Assembly: GCA_025350945.1 (NCBI GenBank)
Contig: JANXWW010000157.1
Span: 1-9,983, forward strand
Length of the DNA: 9,983 nt
Source: Burkholderiales bacterium
GTDB taxonomy: Bacteria > Pseudomonadota > Gammaproteobacteria > Burkholderiales > Usitatibacteraceae
Direction of reading: 5' to 3'
Shown here one piece after another: positions 7,501-9,983 of this stretch. The translations under genes were made by a program, and so were the position numbers. Positions within the stretch are counted from its first letter, which is position 1. Each line of letters begins with the position of its first letter. The notes beneath the pieces are model-generated. The model did not search any database. It was not told where the DNA came from and worked only from the letters and a program-made list of their open reading frames with translations.

Positions 7501-7675
7501 CGGATTGATTACGTCCACCGTGCTTTCGTTAGTCGTTGTGCCTGCCGTATTTACGTTCGTGGATGACCTGGAAAATATTTTCAAACGAGTGTGGAACAAA
7601 CGGCCCGGACAACACAAGCCTGCGTTAAGCAAACCGGCGTTAGCCAAACCGGTCGCGCATGCGGCGGATGACTAA
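4541..7675 (+). CDS. RND multidrug efflux pump, inner membrane permease (HAE-1/AcrB type)
   Basis: This is the proton-driven inner membrane component of the exporter, expected to work as a trimer. At 1044 residues it is complete (AcrB is about 1050). The layout is that of the family: first membrane helix at about 11-31, a large periplasmic porter loop to about 333, helices 2-6 from about 337, helix 7 near 521-542, a second porter loop to about 846, then helices 8-12 and a cytoplasmic tail from about 1007. The proton-relay residues are present: the aspartate pair Asp402-Asp403 in GILVDDAIVEIENI, Lys918 in GVVTKNSILLVDYA, and an Arg/Thr segment RARPIVMTT (949-957) matching the AcrB Arg971/Thr978 region. 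Lysine in the VTKNS motif and the double aspartate favour the drug-export class over metal-export CusA types. The substrate cannot be predicted. The tail carries short KPAL repeats. Confidence 0.95.
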   Translation: MNVSSWSIKNPLPSIVFFVLLTLAGIVSFQLTSVQDFPDIELPVVSISASLPGAAPAQMETEIARKIENAVAPVQGVKRIFTNILDGTATINVEFILEKNASEATNEVRDAVSTVRADLPAEMRDPSISKATTSGRPIMTYTVAAAKGAQLDEEAISWFVDNTVTKRVLTAKGVGRVQRMGGVNREIKVELNADKMAALGVTAADVSHQLRRAQQEVPGGRGDVGGAEQSVRTIATVKTVDELSGLDIPMADGRRVRLDQIAAVSDTVAERRSQALLNGKPVVAFEVSRTKGAGEIDVANAVQAAVAALRTEHPNVEIVEAIDNVWPVKENFHGSMWLLLEGAILAVIVVWFFLRDWRSTLVAATALPLSVAPTFLGMYFFGFTLNTVTLLSLALVVGILVDDAIVEIENIARHMRMGKSAYQASMEAADEIGLAVIATTFALIAVFLPTAFMSGIVGKFFKQFGWTAVFAIFASLVVARMLTPMMSAYLLRADKMPKHEKDSRVMTWYLGLVSWCIKHRWITALGACLFFVGSIALVPLLPKGFVPPGDRSQTLVNIELPPGSTFAETFAAAEIARATVLTDKDVKDVFSSVGGGVSGDSFAIGVAAEARKAALTVSLTHRENRSRNQQEVEVDLREKLNKQPGVRITVGPQDTGVKMQLVLQSEDPAALLAASQDVERDLRTLQNVGNVSSTASLVRPEIIVRPNFARAAELGVNAATIGETIRVATTGDYDQNLPKFNLSERQVPIRVQLPTATRTDLEAIKRLQVPAKNGSVMLATIADVSIDSGPAQIDRLNRSRQVTFDVELGTRQLGEVYDEALLLPAMKKLPPGVTQASVGDTEVQGELFASFGLAMLIGVLCIFAVLVLLFRDVMQPFTILSALPLSIGGAFIALLLTGKSFSMPSLIGLLMLMGVVTKNSILLVDYAIIARRDLGMNRFDALIDACHKRARPIVMTTLAMGFGMLPIAMGFGADPSFRSPMAVAVIGGLITSTVLSLVVVPAVFTFVDDLENIFKRVWNKRPGQHKPALSKPALAKPVAHAADD

Positions 7676-7680
7676 ACATC

Positions 7681-7715
7681 GGCAACGGCTTTGTTGTAAA
7701 TGCAGGGCCGTTTCC
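7681..7715 (+). terminator. Imperfect hairpin after the efflux operon, possible terminator
   Basis: GGCAACGGC (7681-7689) pairs with GCCGTTTCC (7707-7715) with one mismatch across a 17-base loop, starting 5 bases after the pump's stop codon. No T run follows on the plus strand, so it is not a canonical intrinsic terminator. It may instead be a processing or mRNA-end-protecting structure. Confidence 0.3.
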
Positions 7716-7720
7716 TCAAT

Positions 7721-7738
7721 AAAAAACCGAGAGGCGGT
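7721..7738 (-). terminator. Possible weak terminator for the leftward GNAT gene
   Basis: Read on the minus strand, ACCG, a five-base loop CCTCT and CGGT form a 4-bp stem running into six T's (complement of 7721-7726). The geometry is that of an intrinsic terminator but the stem is short. A second small hairpin, GAGCG/CGCTC (7792-7808), lies directly after the GNAT stop without a T run. Confidence 0.3.
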
Positions 7739-7809
7739 GCTGTCGCGATATTGCTGATTCGTTATTCGACGTTTTCTTTAACATAACATTCGAGCGAAGT
7801 CTGCGCTCT

Positions 7810-8349
7810 TCAAATGTTTACCTGCAAAGGCTTATAAAAAATCGTCGTGCTGCACAGCCCACCTTTCGGCCACAGCGCGTAATCGGGAATGCGGCCGCAC
7901 AATTGCCAGCCAAGTTTTGTGTATAGACGCTCCGCGTCGCTACCGGTGACCGTATCCAGCACCAGCAAGGTTTTGCCTGCTGAGGTCGCAGCGGATTCAA
8001 TGGCGTTCATTAGCGCGGCACCGAGGCCACAACGGCGTGCGTTGCGATGCACCAGCATTTTGGCAATGTCGGCGCGATGAGGCTGATTGTCGGGTTGGCT
8101 CAGTACCGCCTGCACGGTACCGATAATCACACCGGCTTCATCCTCTGCCACCAGCAGAATTCTTGTTCCGCTCGATACATCATTCGCCAAACCGCGCCAG
8201 AAATTTTCCGCATGTGTGCGTGACAGCGGATGCATAAAACTCACCGATGCGCCACCATCAACGCAATCGACGAGAACATCCGCCAGTGCTGAAATAATTT
8301 CCGGGCGATCAATTGATGCAAGTTTTCGGATTCGAATTTTTTCTGCCAA
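7810..8349 (-). CDS. GNAT-family N-acetyltransferase
   Basis: This is a predicted cytoplasmic acetyl-CoA-dependent acetyltransferase of 179 residues, a usual size. The acetyl-CoA-binding motif A is seen at about 92-118 (ADIAKMLVHRNARRCGLGAA), with the R-x-x-G-x-G signature at 106-110 region. Motif B is at about 128-148 (LLVLDTVTGSDAERLYTKLGW). Residues 64-83 (ILLVAEDEAGVIIGTVQAVL) fit the strands before motif A. The start is TTG: an in-frame TAG lies three codons upstream, no ATG fits, and AGGAG (8356-8360) sits 6 bases before the TTG. The gene reads in the same direction as hom-thrC, 111 bases after the thrC stop, so it may share that message. The acceptor substrate is unknown; small molecules such as amines or antibiotics are usual for such single-domain members. 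Confidence 0.9.
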   Translation of the reverse strand: MAEKIRIRKLASIDRPEIISALADVLVDCVDGGASVSFMHPLSRTHAENFWRGLANDVSSGTRILLVAEDEAGVIIGTVQAVLSQPDNQPHRADIAKMLVHRNARRCGLGAALMNAIESAATSAGKTLLVLDTVTGSDAERLYTKLGWQLCGRIPDYALWPKGGLCSTTIFYKPLQVNI

Positions 8350-8358
8350 ATGGGGCTC

Positions 8359-8454
8359 CTAATTCTTCGCAAACGCATTGGTGGTAATCACCACGATGTA
8401 GCGCGCCGCTTCGCGATACGGGTTACTGAACGTGGTGGGCCGATCAAGCTGCAT
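8359..8454 (-). CDS. Possible small ORF (31 residues) between thrC and the GNAT gene
   Basis: An ATG at 8454-8452, six bases after the thrC stop, opens a frame of 31 codons ending in TAG at 8361-8359. The peptide begins MQLDRPTTFSNPYREAARYI and ends in VVITTNAFAKN. The stop codon is fused to the ribosome binding site of the GNAT gene (TAGGAG), the same stop/Shine-Dalgarno arrangement seen in the efflux operon. That and the tight packing are the reasons to list it. Its own ribosome binding site is weak (GGCGGG, 9 bases upstream inside thrC). I recognise no family. It could equally be chance, or what remains of a deleted gene. Confidence 0.25.
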   Translation of the reverse strand: MQLDRPTTFSNPYREAARYIVVITTNAFAKN

Positions 8455-8460
8455 GACAAC

Positions 8461-9888
8461 TTACCCGCCTTGCCCACCCACCACCGCGACGATTTTTGCC
8501 TTCACTACAGCCGCATCAATTTCGATTACATCAAAGCGCTGTGGTCGCGCCTCAATTTCGTCAAAACCCGTCGGCCGCGCGGGTTTATGGCCGAGCGCTT
8601 CGACAATGCTGGCTTCGAATTTCGCCGGCAGCGCGGTTTCCAAACACACCATCGGCACACCCGGCTCGCGATGTTGTTCCGCGACGCGAAGGCCATCCGC
8701 GGTGTGCGTATCGATTTCGATTTTGTAACGCTCCCACACGTTGCGAATAATGCGCATACGGTCCGCATGCGAGCTTGCGCCAGAGATAAAACCAAACGCA
8801 GGCAGCCGATGCCAATATTCACAATGACTGATGTCGAATCCGCCCTCCTGATCGACCTTGCGCATCAGCTCGCGTACGACTGCGGGATCGCGCCAGACGA
8901 GATCAAGCAGAAAACGCTCAAAGTTTGATGCCTTGGAAATATCCATCGACGGGCTGGATGTCTGGCGCGTATCGGCGGTTTTACGAGGGCGATATTTTCC
9001 CGTTTTGAAAAATTCGTCGAGCACATCGTTTTCATTCGTGGCAACGATTAAATGTTTAACGGGCAGCCCCATCATGCGCGCAATGTGACCTGCAAGCACA
9101 TTGCCAAAATTGCCTGATGGCACGGCGAACGAAACCTTTTCGTCATTCGATTTCGTCACCGCGAAATAAGCTTTAAAGTAATAAACCACCTGGGCTACGA
9201 TGCGGCCCCAGTTGATCGAATTGACCGCACCGATTTTATATTTCACCTTGAATTCGAGATCGTTTGATACCGCTTTGACGATGTCCTGACAATCATCGAA
9301 CACGCCACGCACGGCGACATTAATAATGTTTTTGTCCTGCAACGAAAACATTTGCGCGCATTGAAACGGTGACATTTTTTCATGCGGCGACAGCATAAAA
9401 ACACGCACACCTTTTTTGCCTTTCATCGCGTATTCGGCCGCCGAGCCGGTGTCACCAGACGTCGCCCCCAGAATGTTGATTTCTGCATGGCGTTTCGCGA
9501 GCACATACTCGAACAAATGCCCCAAAAACTGCATCGCAATATCTTTGAATGCGAGCGTCGGGCCGTTGGAACATTTAAGCAAGTGCAGATTTTTTTCCAG
9601 CGTATGAATCGGTGTAATGTCGCCTGTGCCAAAAACTTCTTTGGTATAGGTTTTATTAACGATCTTGCGCAAATCATCGGCCGGAATATCGTCTATAAAG
9701 CGGTGCATGATTTCATAGGCAAGATCGGCATACGAAAGCGGCCGCAACTTCGTCAGTTCATCCTCGGTCAGCACCGGATAAGTTTGCGGCAAATACAGTC
9801 CACCATCCGGTGCCAAACCTTCGAGCAGGATGTCGCAGAATGACTTGGGATGTTCGGCATCCGCACCACGTGTTGATGAGTACTTCAT
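8461..9888 (-). CDS. thrC: Threonine synthase
   Basis: This enzyme converts O-phospho-L-homoserine to L-threonine and phosphate, the last step of threonine synthesis, using pyridoxal phosphate in the cytoplasm. The N-terminus MKYSSTRG and LLEGLAPDGGLYLPQ (21-35) are typical of the long proteobacterial form. The PLP-binding lysine is Lys115 in NGPTLAFKD (108-116). Other conserved segments are GATSGDTGSAAEYA (141-154), AVNSINWGRIVAQVVYY (221-237) and the phosphate-binding VPSGNFGN (256-263). DTHTADGLRVA (393-403) and CLETALPAKF (415-424) are the usual C-terminal signatures. The length of 475 residues is normal and nothing is missing. The ATG lies 2 bases after the hom stop, and a GGAAGAG inside the end of hom, 11 bases upstream, is the likely ribosome binding site. 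Co-transcription with hom is almost certain. Confidence 0.97.
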   Translation of the reverse strand: MKYSSTRGADAEHPKSFCDILLEGLAPDGGLYLPQTYPVLTEDELTKLRPLSYADLAYEIMHRFIDDIPADDLRKIVNKTYTKEVFGTGDITPIHTLEKNLHLLKCSNGPTLAFKDIAMQFLGHLFEYVLAKRHAEINILGATSGDTGSAAEYAMKGKKGVRVFMLSPHEKMSPFQCAQMFSLQDKNIINVAVRGVFDDCQDIVKAVSNDLEFKVKYKIGAVNSINWGRIVAQVVYYFKAYFAVTKSNDEKVSFAVPSGNFGNVLAGHIARMMGLPVKHLIVATNENDVLDEFFKTGKYRPRKTADTRQTSSPSMDISKASNFERFLLDLVWRDPAVVRELMRKVDQEGGFDISHCEYWHRLPAFGFISGASSHADRMRIIRNVWERYKIEIDTHTADGLRVAEQHREPGVPMVCLETALPAKFEASIVEALGHKPARPTGFDEIEARPQRFDVIEIDAAVVKAKIVAVVGGQGG

Positions 9889-9890
9889 GT

Positions 9891-9983
9891 TCAGTTCAAC
9901 TCTTCCAGACGAATTCGCACCACTTTCGCAGCGCTCGTGGTCAGGTTTTCAATTTTCGCAATCGCCACGTTTGCATTTTCTTC
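9891..9983 (-). CDS. hom: Homoserine dehydrogenase, C-terminal end (partial)
   Basis: Only the last 30 codons and the TGA (9893-9891) lie in the window; the frame is open to the right edge. The translated end reads AIAKIENLTTSAAKVVRIRL followed by EELN. This matches the last helix and strand of the ACT regulatory domain that ends homoserine dehydrogenases of this group, which often finish in a VVRIR-type strand. The enzyme reduces aspartate semialdehyde to homoserine with NAD(P)H, two steps before ThrC. The assignment rests on this short tail and on the position 2 bases before thrC, the standard hom-thrC order. Confidence 0.82.
   Translation of the reverse strand, partial: EENANVAIAKIENLTTSAAKVVRIRLEELN

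Noticed and set aside
3342..7675. Heavy-metal (CusA/CzcA-type) exporter
   Set aside because: The pump has the double aspartate and the VTKNS lysine motif of HAE-1 drug pumps, and the adaptor has no metal-binding Met or His clusters.
8381..8394. Hairpin GTGGT-AATC-ACCAC between thrC and the GNAT gene as a terminator
   Set aside because: The stem is 5 bp with no T run on either strand, and it lies within the possible small ORF.
8350..8928. Plus-strand open frame of 192 codons
   Set aside because: It is antisense to the 3' part of thrC, whose protein is clearly conserved; no domain is visible.
9382..9843. Plus-strand open frame of 153 codons
   Set aside because: It is antisense to the thrC catalytic region, including the PLP lysine segment; a reading-frame shadow.

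Overview
The window looks like chromosomal DNA of a betaproteobacterium, probably of the order Burkholderiales. The basis is the character of the threonine synthase, the adjacent hom-thrC pair, the moderately high GC content and the lipoprotein-type outer membrane factor. This is recognition from memory, not a database search.

Layout, left to right. (1) Positions 1-503, minus strand: the N-terminal 167 residues of a metallo-beta-lactamase-fold hydrolase, cut by the window edge. (2) 504-1030: about 530 bases without a convincing gene. It holds three 14-bp tandem repeats, some small dyads, a 15-codon reading frame with a good ribosome binding site, and, against the next gene, two back-to-back 20-bp operator-like repeats. 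(3) 1031-7675, plus strand: a four-gene tripartite efflux operon. It encodes a TetR-type regulator with an unusual lysine-rich tail, an outer membrane factor lipoprotein, a periplasmic adaptor and an RND inner membrane pump of the HAE-1 (AcrB-like) type. The genes are tightly packed: a 4-base overlap, then junctions of 14 and 11 bases in which the stop codon is fused to the ribosome binding site. (4) 7676-7809: a short convergent intergenic region with weak hairpins. (5) 7810-9983, minus strand, read right to left: the end of homoserine dehydrogenase (hom), threonine synthase (thrC) two bases later, a possible 31-residue small ORF, and a GNAT acetyltransferase with a TTG start.

How the genes work together. 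The regulator probably binds the twin palindromes covering its own promoter and so controls the whole efflux operon, including itself. The adaptor, pump and outer membrane channel should assemble into one envelope-spanning, proton-driven exporter; its substrate cannot be read from the sequence. Hom and ThrC are consecutive enzymes of the aspartate-to-threonine pathway. The metallo-hydrolase and the GNAT enzyme have no evident link to either system.

No clearly new multi-gene system is visible. The points most worth a second look are the twin operators ending on the regulator's start codon (possibly giving a leaderless message), the histone-like lysine tail of the regulator, and the small ORF between thrC and the GNAT gene.
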